NCBI RefSeq assembly: GCF_000379805.1
Contig: NZ_KB903598.1
Coordinates: 176,859-240,858, forward strand
Source of the DNA: Lewinella cohaerens DSM 23179
GTDB taxonomy: Bacteria > Bacteroidota > Bacteroidia > Chitinophagales > Saprospiraceae
Length of the DNA stretch: 64,000 bases
Direction of reading: 5' to 3'
This document shows positions 25,986-32,922 of this stretch, piece after piece. The stretch's first letter is position 1. The number at the start of each line of letters is the position of its first letter. The notes under the pieces are model-generated. The model saw nothing but the letters and a program-made list of their open reading frames with translations, had not been told where the DNA came from and did not search any database. A program made the position numbers and the translations under genes.

Positions 25986-26011
25986 AACTGAGATAGTGGT
26001 GATGATGTTCG
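25986..26011 (-). promoter_or_regulatory. CGAACA-N17-GTT promoter of the CsbD gene
   Basis: On the minus strand CGAACATC starts at 26011 and GTTACAT at 25988. The start codon at 25958 is 28 bases from the GTT. It is divergent to the holin-like promoter at 26080-26105. Confidence 0.65.
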
Positions 26012-26079
26012 GTCGGAAGGGAATAATTGTTTTTGGAAGATGGCAAAATTTGAGTTCACTTAATATAGGTAGGTCTAAG

Positions 26080-26105
26080 CGAACACCACCCTTTAAATAA
26101 GGGTT
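26080..26105 (+). promoter_or_regulatory. CGAACA-N17-GTT promoter of the holin-like gene
   Basis: CGAACACC starts at 26080 and GTTTCATTAGTATA at 26103 with the exact spacer. The ATG is at 26140. Confidence 0.65.
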
Positions 26106-26139
26106 TCATTAGTATAAAAAGTAAAACAAAACAATAAAA

Positions 26140-26541
26140 ATGATACGACCAACGAGCACTGATTTTACAGAAGACCTGGGAGAGGCTATTGGCTATTTTG
26201 AGGTTTTTGCAGAACGGAAGATTCAAATAGCGAAGCTGGATGCAGCCGAAAAAATGGCTAGCATGACCGCTTCTTTGGCTACTGGGTTTATCCTGCTTGC
26301 CTTATTGCCCGTCTTTTTGTGTGTACTAAGTGTAGCGGTCGGTTTTTTATTGGTAGAATCATTTGGATTCTCATTTGCAGATAGCTTTTTACTCCTCAGT
26401 GGGGTGTACCTATTACTGGGTTTAGGTTTGTTTGTCGGCCGGCAATACTTTTTCACGAACCCTATTGTGGAAAAGGTTGTTGCTGCGCTTTTTAGGAACA
26501 GCACGAAAATAAAACACGATTTTGACTTTCATAATAGTTAA
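26140..26541 (+). CDS. Phage holin family (Holin-X-like) small membrane protein
   Basis: 133 residues. An amphipathic N-terminal helix (LGEAIGYFEVFAERKIQIAKLDAAEKMA) precedes two long transmembrane segments (about 49-75 and 83-106). This is the layout of the putative holin-X / DUF1469-type proteins often found with YtxH and CsbD in stress clusters; they are not part of a phage here. The last 11 codons lie inside the left arm of a large hairpin repeat (26509-26602) whose second copy is at 58712, so the C-terminal tail KIKHDFDFHNS may have been supplied by an inserted element. A CGAACA-type promoter is upstream, and the 26665 gene may be co-transcribed. Confidence 0.8.
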   Translation: MIRPTSTDFTEDLGEAIGYFEVFAERKIQIAKLDAAEKMASMTASLATGFILLALLPVFLCVLSVAVGFLLVESFGFSFADSFLLLSGVYLLLGLGLFVGRQYFFTNPIVEKVVAALFRNSTKIKHDFDFHNS

Positions 26542-26619
26542 TCAAGCGGTTCATTTTAAGCGGGTTAACTATTTGAAAGTCTTATAAAAAATCGTGTTTT
26601 ATTTTATGCGCAATACTTA
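26494..26619. repeat. Dispersed hairpin element, copy 1
   Basis: A 126-base segment starting AGGAACAGCACGAAAATAAA and ending GCGCAATACTTA. A second copy is at 58712-58836. It contains a long imperfect hairpin (26509-26602): ATAAAACACGATTTT pairs with AAAATCGTGTTTTAT and GACTTTCA with TGAAAGTC, closed by TAGTTAA/TTAACTA. The left arm overlaps the end of the holin-like gene. Copy 2 keeps the pairing with changed bases. Confidence 0.75.
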
Positions 26620-26664
26620 AGTAGTATTCAGGCCAATTCATTAACCACTCAACCATTTTATAAT

Positions 26665-27111
26665 ATGCAATTACATCAAATAGACAGTATCCAAGAGTTA
26701 AGGAAAGAAAAGCTTCGTTTGCAAAAGGAAGCAGATGTTGCCCGTGAACTCTTGCACCTCAAAGTTCAAACAGCAATTGATACTGGAAAAAGAGGTTTAC
26801 TTGGAAGTTGGAAAGCCATTATTCCTATAGCCATCACAGCAGGACTTAAACAATTTTCGAGTGCTAAGCCCAGGGAGGCAACTGCGGGAGAAAATACCTT
26901 TTTTGATACCTTTCAGGAGGGGTTCAAGGCTTTTCAGCAACCGGGTAATGGAAAATGGGTTGCATTGTTTCCTATTATCATACGTTTATGGGAGCAATGG
27001 CAGGGGGATCAAACGGTAAGTGACGAGCAGCCATCTCCCCCCAAGATGCGAGCGTCTGTAAATGTAGAGCATTCCAACTTGAGAGAAGAGAACTCAGCCT
27101 TAACTTACTAG
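26665..27111 (+). CDS. Unrecognised protein in the holin/YtxH-type stress block
   Basis: 148 residues. Residues 1-40 form a charged helix (LRKEKLRLQKEADVARELLHLK). One moderately hydrophobic segment lies at about 48-62 (LGSWKAIIPIAITAGLKQF) and a second at 94-106 (WVALFPIIIRLWEQW). There is no signal peptide. Position right after the holin-like gene suggests a role in the same envelope stress response, and the pairing of a holin-like with a second small amphipathic protein is common in such clusters. No CGAACA box precedes it; it is probably read through the hairpin at 26509-26602. Confidence 0.65.
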   Translation: MQLHQIDSIQELRKEKLRLQKEADVARELLHLKVQTAIDTGKRGLLGSWKAIIPIAITAGLKQFSSAKPREATAGENTFFDTFQEGFKAFQQPGNGKWVALFPIIIRLWEQWQGDQTVSDEQPSPPKMRASVNVEHSNLREENSALTY

Positions 27112-27200
27112 AACAGGCAATAATATGTCAAAAGAGGTTTGGGGGATTTTTACACTGATTTCTTTTTTTGCACCAAACACTTTTAGTCATTATCCAGTTA

Positions 27201-27566
27201 ATGCCAGTAGTAAGTTCTATTTTTTTCGTAAAAGCCCCATTTGTTTTGTCTACAAATACACCAGAAAAAAAAATTATTAGTTCATGGTTTGAAAAGAGTA
27301 AACAGCAGTTAGTTATGATCGTTTTCTCTTCATCATGGTCAGGGTCAACACATATTCTCAGAACCTACCTTAGAGCCCTCATAGAGGAATTCCCCCAGAT
27401 TCATAAGGTATTTGTTGATATTGAGGAGCAAAAAGAACTCGCAACGGAGTTTGGGATAACCAAGATACCAACCACGGTGATCATGAAAGAGGGAGAAGTT
27501 TCAGACACGCTCATTGGTACGGTTTCTAAAAAGAAGCTTCGCGCTTTGATCGAAAGTCATCTTTAG
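27201..27566 (+). CDS. Thioredoxin-fold protein lacking both active-site cysteines
   Basis: 121 residues from the ATG at 27201; a TTG at 27168 would add 11 residues. The thioredoxin fold is clear: LVMIVFSSSWSGSTHILRTYL (where WCGPC is expected), VFVDIEEQKELATEFGITKIPTTVIMKEGEV with the cis-Pro after IPT, and a final LRALIESHL helix. The active site reads W-S-G-S-T, so disulfide redox chemistry is not possible; a chaperone or adaptor role is more likely. The gene overlaps the convergent brkB-like gene by 41 bases. Confidence 0.72.
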   Translation: MPVVSSIFFVKAPFVLSTNTPEKKIISSWFEKSKQQLVMIVFSSSWSGSTHILRTYLRALIEEFPQIHKVFVDIEEQKELATEFGITKIPTTVIMKEGEVSDTLIGTVSKKKLRALIESHL

Positions 27567-28425
27567 TTGTTAAAGAGATTTTTTGATTGTAAACGGCTGT
27601 AAATTGTGCACCAAAGTAAAAAATAGCCGAAGCATAGAAAATCCACACCATAATTACCATCACCGATCCTGCCGCTTCGTACATGTTGCCGGTATTGGAT
27701 AAGCCAATGTAAAAAGTAATAGCGTATTGTCCGATAAAGAAAAGGATAGTCGTAATAATTGCTCCTAATCTCGCCGTAGACCAATCGATTTTACGATCAG
27801 GAAGATACCTGAAGATAAAGGCGAAGAACAAACCCGTCAATAACAGGGGAAGTGTCAGGGAAATAAAATACAGAAGCGCAGTCGATAAGTCTGGTATAAA
27901 TTCAGCAATATGTGCGGTAAAACGCGTTATCAAGGCATTGAGCGTGAGTGTAATGACAAGGATAAAGGCGATGGAGAGGAGCAGTGCTAAACCAATCAGG
28001 CGACCTCTTACGTATTGCCACCAGCCCATTTTTTTACTAGCTTCTTCAGCGTGGAAAATAATATTCATGGTGCCTTGGATAGTCACAAAGATGGTAGTAG
28101 ATGTAAATAATATGCCTCCTAATCCTACCAGGAGTGACCACCCTTCGCGCTCAAATAAGCCAATATTGTTAATGGTGGCAGATAACTGTGCGGCGCTTTG
28201 TTGTCCGAAGTAATCACCCAGCTGACTGAAAATCGTCTGCTCAATGGTTGCTTGATCATAAAAGAGCGAAGTAGCCTGCAATAGAACCAGTAAAAATGGC
28301 GGCAGGGAAAATATGGTATAATAAGACAATGCTGCCGAGCGTAGCATAAGTGCATTTGCACCAAACTGAAGGAAGGTTTCCTTGAGGCAGGCCCACAAGA
28401 AATTGAAAGCAATAGGTGAGATCAT
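27526..28425 (-). CDS. YihY/BrkB family membrane protein
   Basis: 299 residues with six predicted transmembrane helices. Family motifs are visible: an amphipathic N-terminus with ANALMLRSAALSYYTIFSLPPFLL (A..LAYY..FSL.P), GLGGILFTSTTIF, RYLPDRKIDW (the conserved Y..LP....W block) and YAASA-type segments near 250. BrkB/YihY proteins are inner-membrane proteins of unclear function, once linked to serum resistance and often to transport. It starts 9 bases after the preceding minus-strand gene, so both are probably expressed from the CGAACA promoter at 29148-29173. Confidence 0.88.
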   Translation of the reverse strand: MISPIAFNFLWACLKETFLQFGANALMLRSAALSYYTIFSLPPFLLVLLQATSLFYDQATIEQTIFSQLGDYFGQQSAAQLSATINNIGLFEREGWSLLVGLGGILFTSTTIFVTIQGTMNIIFHAEEASKKMGWWQYVRGRLIGLALLLSIAFILVITLTLNALITRFTAHIAEFIPDLSTALLYFISLTLPLLLTGLFFAFIFRYLPDRKIDWSTARLGAIITTILFFIGQYAITFYIGLSNTGNMYEAAGSVMVIMVWIFYASAIFYFGAQFTAVYNQKISLTTKDDFRSKREASF

Positions 28426-28434
28426 CTAGAGGGC

Positions 28435-29085
28435 TTATTGTTCGTTTGTTTTAAAGAGGTAGTTTTTCAATGCTATTGAAAATTGCTCAGTAGGGGAGAA
28501 GGTGCCATCCTCGTTTTGGCGCAGCACTTGTGTGTATTCATCCACAGGCGCTCCCATGAGCGTAAATTGCACTACGCGAGCTTTCTGTAGGATATCCAAG
28601 CGAGTATCGCCGTCAAAATCTTGTAGCCAGCTATCCATTTGCCAACACATACTTTCGCTGCAATAGTAATTGGCAAGGTTACGGACAAATACCAATTGAT
28701 CCTTCTTTTTAGTGAATAACCCAATCATGTTTTGTGTGCCTGGGCCATGGAAACGTAGGAGATAAGCGTCAGTGGCACCATATCGTATTTTATACAGGGC
28801 GTAAGTTTTGAAATCACTGGGGAGTTCATCGCGCCAATTGGCAGAAAAAAGCCGGTAGAGGCCTCGTTCTACAGGAGTGCCATAGAAGGTAAAGTCGGGA
28901 TCGTTTTGAGTTTTGGTTGGCGCGAACAGGTGCAAATTCCCAACGTTAGCAATTTCGAAATTTTTCTCAAAAGCAACCCATGCACTTGCATTATCATTTT
29001 GGGCAGCTAAATTAGAAATACTGAATAAGATGGTGAGCGCTAAACAGGATATTGGAAGGGTGTTTTTTATTAAAGACCTAAACAT
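28435..29085 (-). CDS. Unrecognised secreted protein
   Basis: 216 residues with a signal peptide (about 1-29, ending LAAQ). The mature part has no family I can name. Features are RYGATDAYLLRFHGPGTQNMIGLF, a Cys pair (YYCSESMCW) that may form a disulfide, and an Asp-rich DSWLQDFDGDTRLDILQK segment resembling a calcium-binding FG-GAP/EF-type loop (DFDGDTRLD). It heads a two-gene unit with brkB and has a CGAACA-type promoter, so it is predicted to be a stress-induced periplasmic protein. Confidence 0.7.
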   Translation of the reverse strand: MFRSLIKNTLPISCLALTILFSISNLAAQNDNASAWVAFEKNFEIANVGNLHLFAPTKTQNDPDFTFYGTPVERGLYRLFSANWRDELPSDFKTYALYKIRYGATDAYLLRFHGPGTQNMIGLFTKKKDQLVFVRNLANYYCSESMCWQMDSWLQDFDGDTRLDILQKARVVQFTLMGAPVDEYTQVLRQNEDGTFSPTEQFSIALKNYLFKTNEQ

Positions 29086-29147
29086 TGTTGTTGTTTGAAA
29101 TTTTCAAAAAGGTAGTATGTTTACTACTGTAGGAGATTTATTAATGG

Positions 29148-29173
29148 AACCCTCTTTTTTCTCATTATGTTCG
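29148..29173 (-). promoter_or_regulatory. CGAACA-N17-GTT promoter of the 28435-29085 / brkB unit
   Basis: On the minus strand CGAACATA starts at 29173 and GTTCCAT at 29150, with a 17-base spacer. The start codon is at 29085, about 60 bases downstream. Confidence 0.6.
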
Positions 29174-29331
29174 TTTTTTACACGATGAAATTCCCCCACA
29201 AGCTTTAAATTTTATACTATATTGCCAATAGGATTTCACTAGACTTGTTCTGCCGGGTATATGAGAAGATAGGGCTTGATTTAGCCCATATATGATCGAA
29301 GTAAAACAAGCCTATTAATTTATTTTTTTTA

Positions 29332-30603
29332 ATGAAAAGTATTCTTCGCCAACTGAAGCAGCAAATAAAGGCTGTACCTCGCAAAATTTGGTTTTTACCT
29401 CTTTTGCTGGCCTTGTGTTTTCTGCTGCTCAGTTTAGCGATTATTGCACTCCGGTATTCTGAATTGGTGCAGCAAATCGACGAAAAATTAGCCTTTCTGG
29501 CCCTAGCATCTGTAGATACCGCTCGTTCAATCATCAGTACCCTTACTGGTGGTTTGATTTCTTTGGTTGTTTTTAGCTTTTCGATGGTTATGGTGGTGCT
29601 CAACCAAGCATCTGCTCAGTTTTCTCCAAGACTTTTGCCGGGCTTGATTTCTCAACGGCAACATCAGTTTATTTTAGGATTTTACCTCGGAGCTATCATT
29701 TACAACCTCACCGTTTTGGCCAGAATTGGCCCCTCAGATTTAGAGCAATCCGTACCGATTATCTCGGTTTTACTGGCGATTGTTTTTGGTATAATTGGCC
29801 TTATTTTATTCATTTCCTTTATCACAACTATTTCTAACTCGGTGCGTATTGACACCATTCTCCACAACCTACACGCGAGTACACAGCATAAGCTCCAGAA
29901 GGATGCGGACAATGATGTGTTGACGAACCAGGCCCTACCCGACGACCTGGAAGACTGGATACCGCTTAATAGTGCGTCTTCTGGCTACCTTTTGCAAATT
30001 GAGACGATGGAGCTTCTTGCCTTGTGTGAAAAACACGAGTTGAAAGTGAATGTTTTGCCTTATGCGGGCATGTTTGTTCTCCGTGGGCAGGAGGTTTTAC
30101 GGGTATCGAAACCGGTAGAGGAAGATTTGGCGGATGACCTACTCGGCTGTTTACTCATTAAAGTGCAGGAGGATTTGCAATCGGATCGCCTGCATGGGCT
30201 AAAACAAGTAGTGGAAATTGCGGTTAAGGCTATGAGCCCTGGTATTAATGACCCTGCTACAGCAATTAGTGGCATTGATTCTTTGACGAGTTTGCTGGAT
30301 ACTTTCTTGTATAATCGGCCGCGAAACTGTGCGGTTGATGGAAACGGTGGTGCGCTGGTTTGGTTGACAGCCCGCCCGTTGCAGGAGATTCTGTTTAGTC
30401 TTTTTAGCCCATTAAGAACCTATTGTGCTGGTGATGTAGTAGTGACGAGAAAAATCATCTATTCGTTGCGACAATTGCAAGCGATCAAGACGCTTTCCTC
30501 TACAGAGCGATTATTGTTTCGGCAGGAGGTGCAAAAAATCAAGAAAGACTTTTTAGAACGATCATTTAACGAAGCTGACCAACGGCTGATTAATCGTCTT
30601 TAA
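29332..30603 (+). CDS. DUF2254 family membrane protein
   Basis: 423 residues. Four transmembrane helices lie at about 20-45, 65-90, 113-135 and 145-165. DUF2254 hallmarks are visible: SVDTARSIISTLTGGLISLVVFSFSMVMVVLNQASAQFSPRLL, then IISQRQHQFILGFYLG-type sequence, and in the cytoplasmic part AVKAMSPGINDPATAISGIDSL. The family is widespread but uncharacterised. The gene is monocistronic, with no CGAACA-type site upstream; a palindromic MITE-like element follows it. Confidence 0.88.
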   Translation: MKSILRQLKQQIKAVPRKIWFLPLLLALCFLLLSLAIIALRYSELVQQIDEKLAFLALASVDTARSIISTLTGGLISLVVFSFSMVMVVLNQASAQFSPRLLPGLISQRQHQFILGFYLGAIIYNLTVLARIGPSDLEQSVPIISVLLAIVFGIIGLILFISFITTISNSVRIDTILHNLHASTQHKLQKDADNDVLTNQALPDDLEDWIPLNSASSGYLLQIETMELLALCEKHELKVNVLPYAGMFVLRGQEVLRVSKPVEEDLADDLLGCLLIKVQEDLQSDRLHGLKQVVEIAVKAMSPGINDPATAISGIDSLTSLLDTFLYNRPRNCAVDGNGGALVWLTARPLQEILFSLFSPLRTYCAGDVVVTRKIIYSLRQLQAIKTLSSTERLLFRQEVQKIKKDFLERSFNEADQRLINRL

Positions 30604-30646
30604 GACACTGGCAGACAAGCTCTAAGTGTTCGTTTGGTAAAAAAAA

Positions 30647-30858
30647 ATGAGTCATCCCGAATTTTGATTGTCATCAAAATCCGTGCTGACCAACCCAAAA
30701 ACCTATAGTTAGAAAAGAAACCCCTTGATTTCATGAATAGAAATCAAGGGGTTTCGTACAAATAGTCAGATAAATCACTCTTTTCAGCTATTTAATGACT
30801 AGTTCTTAGTTATAGTCAGCTTGGGTTTTGGCCTAAGCCAAAATTCGAGATGACCCAT
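30647..30858. repeat. Palindromic MITE-like element, copy A
   Basis: 212 bases with terminal inverted repeats (ATGAGTCATCCCGAATTTT at the left, the reverse complement with two mismatches at the right). In the centre AAACCCCTTGATTT pairs perfectly with AAATCAAGGGGTTT (30718-30731 and 30741-30754). Copy B at 45271-45480 is in the opposite orientation. There is no coding capacity. Confidence 0.8.
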
Positions 30859-30884
30859 GTTTACGATAGGTGGCTAGTGGAATT

Positions 30885-31049
30885 TTATATCTTTTTCACT
30901 GCGCCTGACAATAAGGAAACGACTAGTAATACCAGAAATATCCAGAAGATGACTTTGGCAATTGCAGCAGCTCCGGCGGCGATACCGCCAAATCCGAAAA
31001 CACCAGCAATAATTGCAACAATAAAAAATATCAGGGCGTAGCGTAGCAT
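30885..31049 (-). CDS. DUF1328 family small membrane protein
   Basis: 54 residues, short and easily missed. It begins [22 protein letters not shown], continues [19 protein letters not shown] and ends in a third hydrophobic stretch and AVKKI. This is the DUF1328 (YtjA-type) pattern of two short transmembrane helices with a glycine-rich loop. Members are typically found among stress-response small proteins. It carries its own CGAACA-type promoter 41-66 bases upstream, divergent to the promoter of the 31212 gene. Confidence 0.9.
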   Translation of the reverse strand: MLRYALIFFIVAIIAGVFGFGGIAAGAAAIAKVIFWIFLVLLVVSLLSGAVKKI

Positions 31050-31089
31050 AGGTTTTAATTTTAATTAGTAATTGAATGTATACTGCTGT

Positions 31090-31115
31090 AACTATCAATT
31101 TGGGGCGGATGTTCG
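31090..31115 (-). promoter_or_regulatory. CGAACA-N17-GTT promoter of the DUF1328 gene
   Basis: On the minus strand CGAACATC starts at 31115 and GTTACAGCAGTATA at 31092. The region after the spacer is almost identical to the one in the MscS promoter (GTTACATCAGTATA). Confidence 0.68.
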
Positions 31116-31151
31116 ATATTGATTTGACTTTTTTTAAAAAAATTATATTAA

Positions 31152-31177
31152 CGAACTCTAGCAGAGAATACGCTGTT
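31152..31177 (+). promoter_or_regulatory. CGAACT-N17-GTT promoter of the 31212 gene
   Basis: CGAACTCT starts at 31152 and GTTGGAT at 31175 with the exact spacer; the ATG is at 31212. The last base of the first box differs from the consensus. Confidence 0.55.
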
Positions 31178-31211
31178 GGATAAGTGAATTAAATTTAAAA
31201 GAAAAGTAATT

Positions 31212-31913
31212 ATGAGAAAGGTGTTTTTATCCTTGTTTAGTATGGCTATATTATCAATTTCTGCGCTTGCGCAGTCCCAAGCCATTAATAAAGTGTCATT
31301 TGAAGATGTTGAAATAGCAGCATACCAAATTAATATAAATATTGCTCCTGACAGAGTGATTGATCTTTGGGATGAGTTTTGGGATGACCGCTATAATGTA
31401 GATGTTGATCGAGAGGACCGCAACCGAGAGAGAGAGATTTACTTAGCTAAGAAGATTCAAGTAGAGTCAATTAGCAGTAAATCATTGGATGTGTACTCCA
31501 AGCTTACAACTACAGCTAAGGATAACACAACTGTAAGTTTAGGTTTTGGTGTTGGTTATGATGTTTATGCGAGCAAAGATCAATTTAGTGATACGTTTGC
31601 TGCCGCAGAGCGTATCCTTAATGAGTTTGAAACTTATAGCTACCAAAAGTTCTATAGCCAGCAGGTCGAAGAATGGCAAAAACAACTTGAGGATGCAAAA
31701 GAAGAAAAAGTAGAGGTAGAAGAGGAAATCGCCAAGAGGGAAGATAAAATTGAAGGCTGGCAAAAGGATATTGAGGATTTGGAAAGAGATATTGAAAAAG
31801 CCAGAAAAGAGATGGAAGCTGATCGAGATAACCTGCCAGAAAAAATAAAACGCATGAATGCGTTAGAGGAAAAATTACGTACTGCAGAACAACTGCTCAC
31901 CAGGTGGCAATAG
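31212..31913 (+). CDS. Secreted coiled-coil protein of unknown function
   Basis: 233 residues. A signal peptide (about 1-20, ending ALAQ) is followed by a domain of about 120 residues (KVSFEDVEIAAYQININIAPDRVIDLWDEFWDDRY, with LGFGVGYDVY near 115). A long charged coiled coil of about 80 residues then runs to the end (VEVEEEIAKREDKIEGWQKD, DLERDIEKARKEMEADR). I do not recognise the family. It has a CGAACA-type promoter upstream and a hairpin at 31939-31962 downstream. The coiled coil suggests an oligomeric periplasmic or surface-associated protein. Confidence 0.7.
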   Translation: MRKVFLSLFSMAILSISALAQSQAINKVSFEDVEIAAYQININIAPDRVIDLWDEFWDDRYNVDVDREDRNREREIYLAKKIQVESISSKSLDVYSKLTTTAKDNTTVSLGFGVGYDVYASKDQFSDTFAAAERILNEFETYSYQKFYSQQVEEWQKQLEDAKEEKVEVEEEIAKREDKIEGWQKDIEDLERDIEKARKEMEADRDNLPEKIKRMNALEEKLRTAEQLLTRWQ

Positions 31914-31938
31914 TAGTGTATCGTCAAGTCATAAAAAA

Positions 31939-31970
31939 AGCCGCAGCTGTTGGCTGCGGCTTGTCTTCAA
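31939..31970. terminator. Bidirectional terminator
   Basis: AAGCCGCAGC pairs perfectly with GCTGCGGCTT around a TGTTG loop. The minus-strand side is followed by a run of seven T. It can serve both the secreted coiled-coil gene and the minus-strand ECF sigma factor gene. Confidence 0.75.
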
Positions 31971-32087
31971 ATGGTTTGAAGTATAAACGGGATTAAAGTA
32001 GTGTCTACTAAGAGCCTTTTGGAGATTTAGATTTGGAGCGAACGTCGCTGAAGACTAAATCTCTAACAGGCTCTAAAAGTTGTAATC

Positions 32088-32594
32088 TTAAGAAGCCATC
32101 CGATTAATGGCGCTTTTTAATTTTTTGCGTGCTGTAAAAATTCGGCTTTTCACTGTACCTATAGGAAGGTCAAGGTGTTCAGCGATCTCTTGGTATTCGT
32201 AGCCACGGTAATGCATCAGAAAAGGAACAGCGTACAAATCGCCAATCTTGTCAATCTTACGGTGAATTTCCTCTACTCGTAAGTTGATTTCGGCAGCGTA
32301 ACTTGGAATTGTTTTACTCTCCAACCCGTAAGCCAAATCTTCTACAGGTTCGCTTACTGTACGTTGGCGCTTTTCTTTGCGGTAATTATTAATAAAGGTA
32401 TTACGCATAATAGTAGCGATCCAACCTTTAAAATTAGTACCCGCTTGGAATTTTTCGCGGTAACGAAAAGCTCTTAGTGAAGTGTCCTGCACTAAGTCTT
32501 TTGCTTTGTCCTTATTGTGGGTAAGACGTAAGGCAAAATTAAATAAGAAAAGTTCGAGGTTATTAAGCTGATTTGAAAAATCGGTCGTAGACAT
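32088..32594 (-). CDS. ECF-type RNA polymerase sigma factor
   Basis: 168 residues. Region 2 is clear (FLFNFALRLTHNKDKAKDLVQDTSLRAFRYREKF with the conserved D..QDT helix, and GTNFKGWIATIMRNTFINNYRKEKR). Region 4 has the helix-turn-helix YRGYEYQEIAEHLDLPIGTVKSRIFTARKKL. Region 3 is absent, as is usual for ECF factors. No anti-sigma gene is adjacent. The factor sits within the block of CGAACA-promoter genes, head-to-head with the 32923 gene that carries such a promoter, so it is a candidate for recognising that motif. Its own upstream region lacks the motif. Confidence 0.93.
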   Translation of the reverse strand: MSTTDFSNQLNNLELFLFNFALRLTHNKDKAKDLVQDTSLRAFRYREKFQAGTNFKGWIATIMRNTFINNYRKEKRQRTVSEPVEDLAYGLESKTIPSYAAEINLRVEEIHRKIDKIGDLYAVPFLMHYRGYEYQEIAEHLDLPIGTVKSRIFTARKKLKSAINRMAS

Positions 32595-32922
32595 AAATGT
32601 TTTTTTGATTACACTTCTTATAGTTCAATAGCTGTGCCAAGGTTGTAATTTGTTGATCTTTAGTTGTTTATGATTTTATTGAGTCGCCTTTTTTGATTAT
32701 ATTTAATCATTTTATTTTATATCGTACCGTTTTTGAAGGGTGCTGGGTTAAGGTGTAGTCGTGGTTTTGCTTTCTATTAGCCTTGGTTGTTAAAAATAAA
32801 GCATATCGTAATCTCTCTTAGAGATTATTTTTAAAATAATAAAATTAATAGAGGAATCAACGAACATCAAACCGGATTGGCTCGTTGCAAAAGCGTATTT
32901 AGAATTTAAATTAAAAGAAATT
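32595..32922. other. Divergent regulatory interval
   Basis: 328 bases between the ECF sigma gene and the 32923 gene. It is A/T rich and holds the CGAACA-type promoter at 32861-32886 near its right end. No further gene or RNA structure was seen. Confidence 0.55.
32861..32886 (+). promoter_or_regulatory. CGAACA-N17-GTT promoter of the 32923 gene
   Basis: CGAACATC starts at 32861 and GTTGCAA at 32884; the ATG follows at 32923. It sits in the intergenic region shared with the ECF sigma factor gene. Confidence 0.63.

Noticed and set aside
26140..26541. Prophage lysis gene because of holin-like features
   Set aside because: No other phage gene is nearby; the context (CsbD, YtxH-type, DUF1328) is a stress cluster.
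27125..27280. ATG at 27125 opening a signal-like frame before the thioredoxin-like gene
   Set aside because: It is out of frame with the thioredoxin fold and ends after about 50 codons in a poorly composed tail.
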